DNA of 64,000 bases from Limnochorda pilosa (GTDB lineage Bacteria; Bacillota; Limnochordia; Limnochordales; Limnochordaceae), in the NCBI RefSeq assembly GCF_001544015.1, contig NZ_AP014924.1:2046001-2110000 (forward strand), read 5' to 3'. Within the stretch, counting starts at the first letter, position 1. Every line of letters starts with the position of its first letter. A program made the position numbers and the translations under genes. Under the pieces are notes generated by a model. The model was not told the origin of the DNA. It saw only the letters and a program-made list of their open reading frames with translations, and made no database searches. Of the stretch, positions 34,842 to 42,705 are shown one piece after another.

Positions 34842-35489
34842 TCACTGGGGGACCTTCTGCCAGTCCTTCAGGAACCGCTCGAGCCCCACGTCGGTGAGGG
34901 GGTGCTGGAAGAGCTGTTCCAGGGTCTCAAGCCTGAGGGTGATCACGTCGGCCCCGATCAGGGCCGCCTCCAGCACGTGCTGGGGGTGCCGCACCGCCGC
35001 CACCAGGATTTCGGTGGAGAAATCGTAGTTGTCGTAGATCTGGCGGATCTCCTCCACGATCCCCATCCCCTCGTGCCCGATCGCGTCCAGCCGGCCCACG
35101 AAGGGGCTCACGTAGGTGGCTCCCGCCTTGGCCACCAGCAGGGCCTGGAGGCTCGAGAAGCAGAGGGTGGCGTTGATTTTGACGCCCTCCTGGCTCAGCA
35201 CCTTCATGGCCTTGACGCCCTCCACGATGGTGGGGACTTTCACCACCACGTTGGGGGCGAGTCGGGCCAGCTCGCGGGCCTCCTTGACGATGCCCTCCTT
35301 GTCGGTGGCCACCACCTCCAGGCTCACCGGCTCCTCCTGCAACTCCGTGAGGATCTCGTCCACCACCTGCCGGAAGGTCTTGCCCGTGGCCGCCACGTGG
35401 CTCGGGTTGGTGGTGACCCCGTCGAGCACGCCCAGCTCCTTCGCCCGGCGGATCTCTTCGATCTTGGCCGTGTCCAGGAAGAACTTCAC
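34842..35489 (-). CDS. Transaldolase / fructose-6-phosphate aldolase (TalC-type)
   Basis: A 215-residue small transaldolase. The start GTG 35489 follows GAGGAGGG by about seven bases; a longer in-frame start exists but lacks support. Family motifs are FFLDTA at the N-terminus, GVTTNPS, the Schiff-base lysine K84 in VVVKVPT, and NATLCFSSLQAL. Members exchange dihydroxyacetone units between sugar phosphates (pentose phosphate pathway) or act as fructose-6-phosphate aldolase; sequence alone does not separate these reliably. Located just upstream of metE on the same strand. Confidence 0.92.
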   Translation of the reverse strand: MKFFLDTAKIEEIRRAKELGVLDGVTTNPSHVAATGKTFRQVVDEILTELQEEPVSLEVVATDKEGIVKEARELARLAPNVVVKVPTIVEGVKAMKVLSQEGVKINATLCFSSLQALLVAKAGATYVSPFVGRLDAIGHEGMGIVEEIRQIYDNYDFSTEILVAAVRHPQHVLEAALIGADVITLRLETLEQLFQHPLTDVGLERFLKDWQKVPQ

Positions 35490-35727
35490 GCCGTTCCCTC
35501 CTCGTTCAATCGCCTGCCCGCGGGACGGGCAGAGGCTCACATCCGATGCGATACACGTTCAGCATCTCCTGGGTCAGCGTGGCCCCTCGCAGAAACGCAC
35601 CCGGGAGCAACACCTGACACCCTGTCGTGACAGGCGAAACCCAGGTGTACTTCGACAGCGCAAGAGCAGATCCTGGAAACGACCGGATGCATCGCATCGG
35701 TCGCGCCGTCCCACCTCGTGGAGGGGA

Positions 35728-36105
35728 TCACTCCGTTTGAGCCAGGACCTGCCTCGCTTCCCGGAGATCGATCCTCGCCCTGTGCCCGTGCTTCTCCAGG
35801 AGTGCCGACAGGTTCGCACCATTCAGCAGCGTCAGAGGCTTACCCTTGGTGAACTCGTAGGCATCGGGGCCGAAGTCGGCCGTCGTGACAAGGATTCCCT
35901 TGTTTGCACCCTCGTTGATGACGGTTCCGTACAAGTCCCGGACAGATCGACGGCACGAAAGGCCGTCCGGCTCACCTGTACTGAAAGGATACAGGCGTTC
36001 ACCTGCTTGCCTGTGGCTGGATCGATGGATTTGACCCAGCCATTGAACACAATCTGCTTGAGGGCGTCCAGCGAATCAGCCTCGAAGAGCTCGTAGACGC
36101 CGCGT
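35728..36105 (-). pseudogene. Restriction-endonuclease-like (Mrr/DUF-type) gene remnant
   Basis: Two fragments of one protein lie in different frames. The 5' part (from about 36104) reads VYELFEADSLDALKQIVFNGWVKS...CILSVQVSRTAFRAVDLSG in one frame. The 3' part, 35934-35728, reads RDLYGTVINEGANKGILVTTADFGPDAYEFTKGK in another; this matches the conserved end of restriction-endonuclease-like proteins (Mrr-cat type) with the GILVTTSxFGPDAxEF tract. Material expected between the two is missing, so a deletion plus frameshift is likely. The GC content is lower than around it. It fits a decayed defence gene. Confidence 0.7.
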
Positions 36106-36110
36106 TACCT

Positions 36111-37088
36111 TCACCCACCCAGCGCCCGGACCACCATCTCCAGCACGGCCTCCGCGTCCACCCTCATCGCCACCTGCACGTTGGGCCGGCGGGATTCCCG
36201 GTCGGCGGGCATCCTTCGCCCGTCGCAAACCGTCATCCCGTACGTCTGCTCGCCCCGGGTCTCCACACGCACCTCCATGGGCTCCAGCTCAAAGAGCTCC
36301 GGGGCAGCCACGAAGGCTACCGCGCAGGGGTCGTGCAAAGGTGCGCCTATCTCTTCCTCACCGAAGTGGCGGGCCGTAGTCTGCAGGTAGAAGGAGAGGA
36401 GGTCGGCCAGGGCGCCCGCGATCGGGCTCCTGCCCCGGCGCACCCGCTCCACGTGCCGCCGGGTGAGGCGCACCTGGTGGGTTAGGTGGAGCCCCATCAT
36501 CACCAGAGGCACGCCCGATTCCAGCACAATCCGGGCGGCCTCGGCGTCGGCCCAGATGTTGAACTCGGCCGCGGCGGTGACGTTCCCCGGCCCGGCGGAT
36601 CCCCCCATGAAGACGATCCGTTTGAGCTGCTGGGCAAGCCCGGGGCGAAGGCGCAGGGCCAAGGCCACATTGGTCATGGGCCCCGTCACCACCAGGGTCA
36701 GCTCGCCTGGTGCCCCCGAGGCCCGCCGGAGCAAGGTTTCCGCCGCGCCCTCGGGGTCCGGCCCCGTCTCCGTGGATGGCAGCCCCTCGCCCACCGTGTC
36801 CAGCCCGCTCTCCCCGTGGAAGGAGAGCGCGTCCACCGGATCGCGCACCAGCGGCCGCGCCGCGCCGGCGTGAACGGGCACGTCGCTCCCCACCGCCCGC
36901 AGGATCCTCAGGGCGTTCCGCGTCGTCTTCTCCAGGGGGGCGTTCCCGGCCACGGTGGTCACCGCCTCCGGGCGGAGCCGTGGGTGGCGGAGCGCCAGGA
37001 GGATGGCCGCCATGTCGTCGTGGCCGGGATCGCAGTCCAGGATGAGCCGCTCGGGAACACCGGTCGTCTCCCCCGCTGGCATGCTCAC
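36111..37088 (-). CDS. Inosine-uridine-preferring-type nucleoside hydrolase
   Basis: A 325-residue nucleoside N-ribohydrolase (IUNH superfamily). The calcium-binding motif DCDPGHDD (residues 18-25), VVTGPMTNVALAL, and AEFNIWADAEAARIVL are typical, and the C-terminal LHDPCAVAF gives the last calcium ligand Asp. The GTG start overlaps the SDR stop (GTGA). It ends a six-gene operon with a MalEFGK-type importer, suggesting import and cleavage of a nucleoside or ribosyl compound; the substrate is inferred. Confidence 0.92.
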   Translation of the reverse strand: MSMPAGETTGVPERLILDCDPGHDDMAAILLALRHPRLRPEAVTTVAGNAPLEKTTRNALRILRAVGSDVPVHAGAARPLVRDPVDALSFHGESGLDTVGEGLPSTETGPDPEGAAETLLRRASGAPGELTLVVTGPMTNVALALRLRPGLAQQLKRIVFMGGSAGPGNVTAAAEFNIWADAEAARIVLESGVPLVMMGLHLTHQVRLTRRHVERVRRGRSPIAGALADLLSFYLQTTARHFGEEEIGAPLHDPCAVAFVAAPELFELEPMEVRVETRGEQTYGMTVCDGRRMPADRESRRPNVQVAMRVDAEAVLEMVVRALGG

Positions 37089-37840
37089 CGCCCCCGCTCA
37101 GGCGGCGTGGCCATCACGTCGTCGCCCCCGTCCACGATCAGCTCCGTGCCCGTCACCCACGAGGCCTCGTCGGAAAGGAGGTACAGGGCGGCGTACGCGA
37201 TGTCCGCGGCCGACCCGTACCCGGCCAGGTGCTTGCGCTGAACGGGCCGGATGGGCCCCTCGCCCAGAGGCTCCCAGATGAGCCCGGGCGAGATCAGGTT
37301 GACCCGCACGTTGCGCGCCCAAGACTCCCGCGCCAGGCGGCGCACCAGGCCCGTCAGCCCCTCCTTGCCCGCCGAGTAGGCGACCCCTCCCGCGAGGCGC
37401 GTCTGGGGCGCCGCCCCCAGGGCGACGACGGACCCGCCCCCTTGCTCTTCCATGGCCGGGATGCTCGCCCGCGAGAAGAGGAAGAGGGCCCGCATCAGAC
37501 TGGTGAGGGCCTGATCCCACTGATTCGGTTGCAGCGTCTCTGCTCGGCTCTGGGGCTGGTAGAAGCCGCCCGCGGCCGTCACCAGCCCGTCCAGGCGGCC
37601 GAAGGCGACGACGGCCCGATCCACGGCCTCCCGTGCGACGACCTCCACGGTGACGTCTCCCTGCAGGCTCTCCACCTGGCCCCCGGCCTCAGCGCAAAGG
37701 TGTGCCGTCTGCTCCAGCTCGGGGCGGTTCCGTGAGACGAGGACGAGGTGAGCACCCTCCTGGGCCAGGAGGACCGGAATGGCCCGTCCCATGTTGTCGC
37801 CCGCCCCTGCGACCAGCACGACCTTCTCCTGCATGCGCAC
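37085..37840 (-). CDS. SDR-family NAD(P)-dependent oxidoreductase
   Basis: A short-chain dehydrogenase of about 251 residues. I take GTG 37840 (GGAGGG six bases upstream); ATG 37834 is the alternative. The cofactor motif reads GAGDNMGRAI, a variant of TGxxxGxG; AAGG replaces NNAG; the catalytic Tyr-Lys is in YSAGKEG. The missing first Thr and the AAGG site are atypical but known in the classical SDRs. It is co-transcribed and overlaps the nucleoside hydrolase, and follows an importer by 112 bases. Confidence 0.88.
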   Translation of the reverse strand: MRMQEKVVLVAGAGDNMGRAIPVLLAQEGAHLVLVSRNRPELEQTAHLCAEAGGQVESLQGDVTVEVVAREAVDRAVVAFGRLDGLVTAAGGFYQPQSRAETLQPNQWDQALTSLMRALFLFSRASIPAMEEQGGGSVVALGAAPQTRLAGGVAYSAGKEGLTGLVRRLARESWARNVRVNLISPGLIWEPLGEGPIRPVQRKHLAGYGSAADIAYAALYLLSDEASWVTGTELIVDGGDDVMATPPERGR

Positions 37841-37952
37841 GGGCGACCCTCCTCTGCTGGGGATCCCGTACCCCGGGATCCGCTCAAGGTGACGAAAGCT
37901 CTGAGGCCAGCCTACCACCCGCAGAGGGGTGCGGCAAGGTGAATCGCCGCGA

Positions 37953-38858
37953 TCAGCCCTTCACCGCCCCGGCCGTGAAGCCCACCACGAAGCGGTCCAG
38001 GAAGGCGTTGTACAGGAAGGTCAGGGGGAGGCTGGTGATGAGGGCGGCCGCCATGAGCGACCCCCAGTAGTAGACGTCCCCCCGTACCAGGGCCACCGGC
38101 ACGCCCAGGCTCACGGTCATCTTCCCCACCGAGCTGATGAAGGTGAGGGCGTAGACGAACTCCTGCATCACCAGGGTGAAGGCGAAGATCACCACCGTGA
38201 GGACGCCCGGCACCGAAAGGGGCATGACCACCCTCACGATGGCGCCCAGCCGGCTCTGCCCGTCGATCATGGCCTGCTCCTCGATGTCCCGGGGAATGGA
38301 GCGGAAGAAGCCCATCATCAGCCAGGTGGTGAAGGGGATGGTGAAGGTCGGGTAGATGAGGATCAGCGCCCAGAGCGAGTTCTGCAGCCCCAGCACGGAG
38401 ATGAGGCGGGCGAAGGGGATGAAGAGCAGCGTGGGCGGGATCAGGTAGGTCAGGAAGACCCCGATGCCCAACCGCTCGCCCCACCGCCCCACGAGCCGCG
38501 CCAGGCTGTAGCCGGCGGGCACCGCCGCCAGGAGGGTGATAGCCACCACCACGCCTCCCACCAGGAAGGTGTTCCCGAGCCACTGGAGGTACGGCGTGTT
38601 CTGGAAGAGCAGGCGCAGGTGCTCCAGGGTCGGCGGGGCGTTGAAGATCCATGGGATGTGGTCGGGGACCGTGGCGCCCACGTAGAGGTCCCGGTTCTGC
38701 TTGAAGGCGGTGAGGAGCATCCAGTAGAAGGGCATCACCGCGAACAGGGTGAAGCCCACCACCAGGGCGTAGATCCCCACCCGCTGTGCGACCCGCTTCG
38801 CCTGGCGGCTTCGCCGGCGAGACAGCGGGCGGACCGCCTGCGTCGCTACCCCCATCAC
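37953..38858 (-). CDS. Carbohydrate ABC transporter permease (MalG-like)
   Basis: A BPD_transp_1 permease of 301 residues with six helices. The GTG/ATG pair at 38858/38855 overlaps the stop of the preceding permease, with GGAGGTGG upstream. The EAA coupling loop is near EEQAMIDGQSRLGAIVRVVMP and the C-terminus ends FTAGAVKG, standard for MalG/UgpE proteins. It works with the MalF-like protein (38855-39808), ATPase (39795-40844) and binding protein (40930-42426). Confidence 0.92.
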   Translation of the reverse strand: MMGVATQAVRPLSRRRSRQAKRVAQRVGIYALVVGFTLFAVMPFYWMLLTAFKQNRDLYVGATVPDHIPWIFNAPPTLEHLRLLFQNTPYLQWLGNTFLVGGVVVAITLLAAVPAGYSLARLVGRWGERLGIGVFLTYLIPPTLLFIPFARLISVLGLQNSLWALILIYPTFTIPFTTWLMMGFFRSIPRDIEEQAMIDGQSRLGAIVRVVMPLSVPGVLTVVIFAFTLVMQEFVYALTFISSVGKMTVSLGVPVALVRGDVYYWGSLMAAALITSLPLTFLYNAFLDRFVVGFTAGAVKG

Positions 38859-39808
38859 GACTGCCCCACCTCCGATCCCCGGGCCACGCGGAGCATACCG
38901 ATGGCCACCAGCACCAGCAGCGGGAAGAGGAAGACGGCGATGGCCGCCCCCTGCCCCAGGTCCGCCCCCAGGATGCCCTGCTGGAAGGCGTAGCTTGCCA
39001 GCACGTGGGTGGTGTTGTAGGGCCCGCCTCGGGTGAGCAGGTAGACCACGCCCAGGTCCGTGGCGGTGAAGACCACGCCGAAGAGCACGGCCACCGTCAC
39101 CACTGGCAGCAGGAGGGGCACATCCACGTGGAAGAGGCGCCGCCAGAAGCCGGCTCCGTCCACCACCGCCGCCTCCTCCACGTCCTTGGGAAGCGAGGTC
39201 ATCCCTGCGAGGAGCACCACCGTGGCGAAGGGGAGCATGCGCCAGACGTGGACGGTGACGATGGCGATCGTGGCCAGGGTAGGGTCGCCGAACCAGTAGA
39301 ACCACTGGCCGGGGCCCATGAGCCCCACCGCCCGCAAGGTCCAGTTGATGACACTGAAGGTGGAGTCGAAGATCCAGGTCCACGCCATGGAGGCCAGGGC
39401 GATGGGCGCCGCCCACGGCATGAGGATGAGGAAGCGCACCAGGCGCTTCCCTCGGAACTCGCTGTTCAGCACCAGGGCCAGGGTGGTGGCCAGGATCACC
39501 ACCAGGAGCTGCGACACCACCGTGAAAAGCAACGTGTTGCTGAGCGCCCGGCGGAAGATGGGGTCGTGGATAACCCGGGCGAAGTTCTTCAGCCCCACGA
39601 ACGAGAAGGAAAGGCTTCCCGCGCTGGCCTGGCTCAGGGAGAGCACCAGCGCCAGCACGAAGGGTATCCCCACCAGCACGATGACATAAAGCAAGGCCGG
39701 GGTGAGCATGAGGGTTCCCAGCCACTCGGCCCGATCGGCCAGGCGCAGGCCTCCGCGCCGGGCTACCCCGCCGACGGCCTCCCCTGGCAGCTCCCTACTG
39801 ACGCCCAT
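38855..39808 (-). CDS. Carbohydrate ABC transporter permease (MalF-like)
   Basis: A 317-residue permease of the MalF/UgpA type with six helices after a 30-residue cytoplasmic tail. The coupling loop EEAAVVDGAGFWRRLFHVDVPLL is canonical. The start overlaps the ATPase 3' end by 14 bases and the end overlaps the MalG-like gene, so the three are translationally linked. Confidence 0.92.
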   Translation of the reverse strand: MGVSRELPGEAVGGVARRGGLRLADRAEWLGTLMLTPALLYVIVLVGIPFVLALVLSLSQASAGSLSFSFVGLKNFARVIHDPIFRRALSNTLLFTVVSQLLVVILATTLALVLNSEFRGKRLVRFLILMPWAAPIALASMAWTWIFDSTFSVINWTLRAVGLMGPGQWFYWFGDPTLATIAIVTVHVWRMLPFATVVLLAGMTSLPKDVEEAAVVDGAGFWRRLFHVDVPLLLPVVTVAVLFGVVFTATDLGVVYLLTRGGPYNTTHVLASYAFQQGILGADLGQGAAIAVFLFPLLVLVAIGMLRVARGSEVGQS

Positions 39809-40844
39809 GAGATCGCCTCAGTCCCGTGGCCCGGTCGAAGAAGCGCAGCTCCTCCTCGGGCACGCCGAAGTCGTACCGCTCGCCTTCCCGCAAGGCCGCC
39901 GGCACAGTGAAGGGGAGCTTGGCGATGATGGACGCCTCCCGGGCGGCCCGGGGAGCCCCCTCTTCCAGGTGGCCGTAGATGAGCCGGTCTGAGCCAAGAT
40001 ACTCCACGCGGCGTACCCGGAAACCGAAGCGGCGCAGCGCCCGCCCCTCGCCGTACGCGTCCACGGGCAGGAAGCTCTCAGGCCGGAAGCCCAGGATCGT
40101 TCCCGCGTCCAGGTCCAGCAGGTTCATGGGCGGTGAGCCCACGAAGGTAGCCACGAAGGTGTCGGCCGGGTCCGAGTAGACCTCCCTGGGCGTGCCTACC
40201 TGCCGCACCTGGCCTTGGTTCATGACGGCGATGCGGTCGCCCAGCCCCATAGCCTCCACCTGGTCGTGGGTTACGTAGATGGTGGTGGTGCCCAGCTGGC
40301 GCTGGAACTGCTTCAGCTCGTCCCGGGCCGTGGCCCGCAGCTTGGCGTCCAGGTTGGAGAGCGGCTCGTCGAGGAGGAAGACCTCGGGGTCGCGCACCAC
40401 CGCCCGCGAGAGGGCCACCCGCTGCCGCTCGCCGCCCGAGAGCTCCCGGGGGAAGCGCTGCAGGAGGTGCCCGATGCCGAACATCCTGGCCCCTTCGACC
40501 ACCTTCTGCTGGATCCGCTCGGCCGCCATCCGCACCGACTGGAGCGGGAAGGCGATGTTGTCGAAGGCCCGCTTGTGCGGGTAGAGGGCGTAGCTCTGGA
40601 AGACCATGGCCACGCCCCGCTCCCGGGGCGGCACGCTCGCATCGGCCAGAAGGCCGCCGATGTAGATCTCGCCCTCGGTGGGGTGCTCGAGCCCTGCCAC
40701 CATGCGCATGAGCGTGGTCTTGCCGCAACCCGACGGGCCCAAGAGCACCAGCAGCTCCCCGTCCTCGATGGAGAGATCGACCCCGTCCACGGCCCGGACT
40801 CCGTCGAAGTGCTTCTTCAGGTTCTTCGTCTCGACCCGTGCCAC
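39795..40844 (-). CDS. Carbohydrate ABC transporter ATPase (MalK/UgpC/MsmX type)
   Basis: A 349-residue ATPase. GTG 40844 has GGAGG eight bases upstream. Walker A is GPSGCGKTT, Q-loop FQSYALYPH, signature LSGGERQR and Walker B VFLLDEPLSNLD; then a C-terminal TOBE-like regulatory domain of about 100 residues (GFRPESFLPVD). This is the only MalK-type ATPase in the window, although three MalEFG-type importers are encoded, so it may also energise the two systems at 56.3-64 kb. Confidence 0.94.
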   Translation of the reverse strand: MARVETKNLKKHFDGVRAVDGVDLSIEDGELLVLLGPSGCGKTTLMRMVAGLEHPTEGEIYIGGLLADASVPPRERGVAMVFQSYALYPHKRAFDNIAFPLQSVRMAAERIQQKVVEGARMFGIGHLLQRFPRELSGGERQRVALSRAVVRDPEVFLLDEPLSNLDAKLRATARDELKQFQRQLGTTTIYVTHDQVEAMGLGDRIAVMNQGQVRQVGTPREVYSDPADTFVATFVGSPPMNLLDLDAGTILGFRPESFLPVDAYGEGRALRRFGFRVRRVEYLGSDRLIYGHLEEGAPRAAREASIIAKLPFTVPAALREGERYDFGVPEEELRFFDRATGLRRSHGRQ

Positions 40845-40929
40845 CGCTGCGCCTCCTGCCCTTACGGACTGCGATCGGAATCGGGGCCCGAGCCGTCTCC
40901 CGGCCCGGGCCCCGCGATCCGTGCGGCCG

Positions 40930-42426
40930 TCAGGCCACCAGGCCCCGCTCACGCCACCTGGCGAAGATCTCCTTCACCCGGGCTTCCGCTTCGGCCACGG
41001 CCTCTTTCGCGGTCAACGCCCCCGTGGCCACCTTGGCGAACATGTCGGGTAGGACGAAGCTGTCGAAGACCTCGCCGATGGCGGGGTTGGCCGGCCCGGG
41101 ATGCCCCACGTTGGTGGACCACTGGAGGGCGTTCTTGAGGGCGGCCAGCTTGTTCGGAGGATTGGAGCCGAAGGGGTCGTTCCCGGTGACCTGGACCATC
41201 CATTCCTGGCCCGCCGCCTGCCGTTCTGCGAGCGGCACGCCCTTCTCGGCCACCGAGCCCGGGAAGGACGGGAAGTTGTAGAGCTTGCTCGCCATCACCG
41301 CGTCCCGGTAGTTGTCCACCAGGTCCACGAGGAACTTCTTGGCCAGGTCGGGGCTCTTGGCGAACTGCCAGATGAAGTAGGCGCCCATCACGTGCTCGCT
41401 GGCCCACTGGAGGCCGGTCGGGCCCTTGAGGGGCTCGACGAAGAAGGTATCGTCCGCCACAGGCAGGCCGTTGTCCTGCGCGGTGCGGTAGGCCGAGATG
41501 GAGTTGACGATGTAGGCGGTCTGGCTAGCGTTGAACGCCTGGTTGTTGGACGACGCGTTCCAGCTGAGCACCGCCGGGCTCATGGCCTCCCTGTAAAGCG
41601 TGGCCATGAACTCCACGGCCTGGAGGGTGGCATCGGAGTTGAGCACCACCCGCTCGTTCTCGTCCTGCACCGAGGCCCCGTACGACCAGAGCAGCGCCCG
41701 GCTCGCCATGTTGGAGTCGATGTCCTGGGAGAGGCCGATGCCCACCGGGATCTGGACCTGCGGGTATTTCTGCCGGATGGCCTTGCCGCCGTTCAAGAGG
41801 TCCTCCCACGTCTTGGGGCCGTCGGGCATGCCGATGCCGCTCCAGATGCTCTTCAGGTAGTCGCCGGGGTCAGGCACGTAGTTGTCGGAGAAGCCGAACC
41901 ACTTCTCCGTGACGGGGTTGTAGGTGCTCCGCTTGGCCAGGTCCAGGATGGGCCCGTGCCGGCGCTCCACCTCCTGGACCACGTCGGCCATGTCGAGCAC
42001 GTGGGGCTCGAAGGCCGCCGGTGGCGAGATGAACATGAAGAGGTCGTGGCCCTCCTGGGCCGCAACCTCTGCGTTGGCCCGGGGCACCAGGTCTGAGAAC
42101 GCGATATGGTCCACGGTGACCTGGACGTTGTTCTGCTTGCCCCACTCCTGGGCGTACTGGTCGAACCAGACGTCGTAGGCGGGAACGAAGTGGCTCCACT
42201 GGATGATGCGCAGGGTCTGCCGGCCCTGGGCGCGAACCCGGGGCACGAAGACGTACGGAGCCGCCGCGACCGCCAAGGCCCCCGAGCCCGCCCACTTGAG
42301 GACGGTGCGCCGGGTCACGTCCGGGTCGCGGTTCATGAGTCCCTTGCCAGCCGGTGAAGGCGTCGTACCTGCGGACACGTTGCCGTCGTGAAACCCGTCG
42401 CCCAAGCCAAGACGTGTGCTGCTCAC
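40930..42426 (-). CDS. Carbohydrate ABC transporter substrate-binding protein (Tat signal)
   Basis: A family-1 extracellular solute-binding protein with a twin-arginine signal: RRTVLKWAGSGALAVAAAPYVF, cleaved near VRAQG. The start is either GTG 42426 or ATG 42336 (MNRDP); the Tat motif lies about 40 residues in with the first and about 10 with the second. The mature protein begins QTLRIIQWSHFVPAYDVWFD, typical of sugar-binding proteins. It heads the operon with ATPase, MalF-like, MalG-like, SDR and nucleoside hydrolase. Tat export suggests folding before export. Confidence 0.9.
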   Translation of the reverse strand: MSSTRLGLGDGFHDGNVSAGTTPSPAGKGLMNRDPDVTRRTVLKWAGSGALAVAAAPYVFVPRVRAQGRQTLRIIQWSHFVPAYDVWFDQYAQEWGKQNNVQVTVDHIAFSDLVPRANAEVAAQEGHDLFMFISPPAAFEPHVLDMADVVQEVERRHGPILDLAKRSTYNPVTEKWFGFSDNYVPDPGDYLKSIWSGIGMPDGPKTWEDLLNGGKAIRQKYPQVQIPVGIGLSQDIDSNMASRALLWSYGASVQDENERVVLNSDATLQAVEFMATLYREAMSPAVLSWNASSNNQAFNASQTAYIVNSISAYRTAQDNGLPVADDTFFVEPLKGPTGLQWASEHVMGAYFIWQFAKSPDLAKKFLVDLVDNYRDAVMASKLYNFPSFPGSVAEKGVPLAERQAAGQEWMVQVTGNDPFGSNPPNKLAALKNALQWSTNVGHPGPANPAIGEVFDSFVLPDMFAKVATGALTAKEAVAEAEARVKEIFARWRERGLVA

Positions 42427-42488
42427 CTGGACCCCCCCGTGGCGTGGTGGTTGGAGTGTACCGGATGAACGTACATTTCCTGCGTTCT

Positions 42489-42518
42489 ATGGTAGCACTC
42501 GGTCGCAAAAGGCGTCAA
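42489..42518 (-). promoter_or_regulatory. Candidate sigma-A promoter of the importer operon
   Basis: On the minus strand TTGACG and TACCAT are separated by 18 bases, with transcription start near 42481, about 55 bases before GTG 42426. The region is AT-richer than its surroundings, as expected for a promoter. Confidence 0.5.
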
Positions 42519-42705
42519 GGTTGAGTCTTTGCGCTACTATGACTGTGAAAGTGGTTTCGATCTCGCTTACGGGTCGGGTCCTGATGCCGGCGAGCCGGCG
42601 GCCGGGCCCGATCTCCCGGGTGGAATCCCTTGCCCCGAACCGCGCGGCAGTGTATCCTAGCGAGCGCATCCTTTCCTCAAGAGACGCTCCGGGGAGGTCC
42701 CCGCC

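Noticed and set aside
35490-35727. Small genes in the gap between transaldolase and the endonuclease remnant
   Set aside because: Short minus-strand frames here lack ribosome binding sites and resemble no family; only a weak CCTGTC/GACAGG dyad is present.
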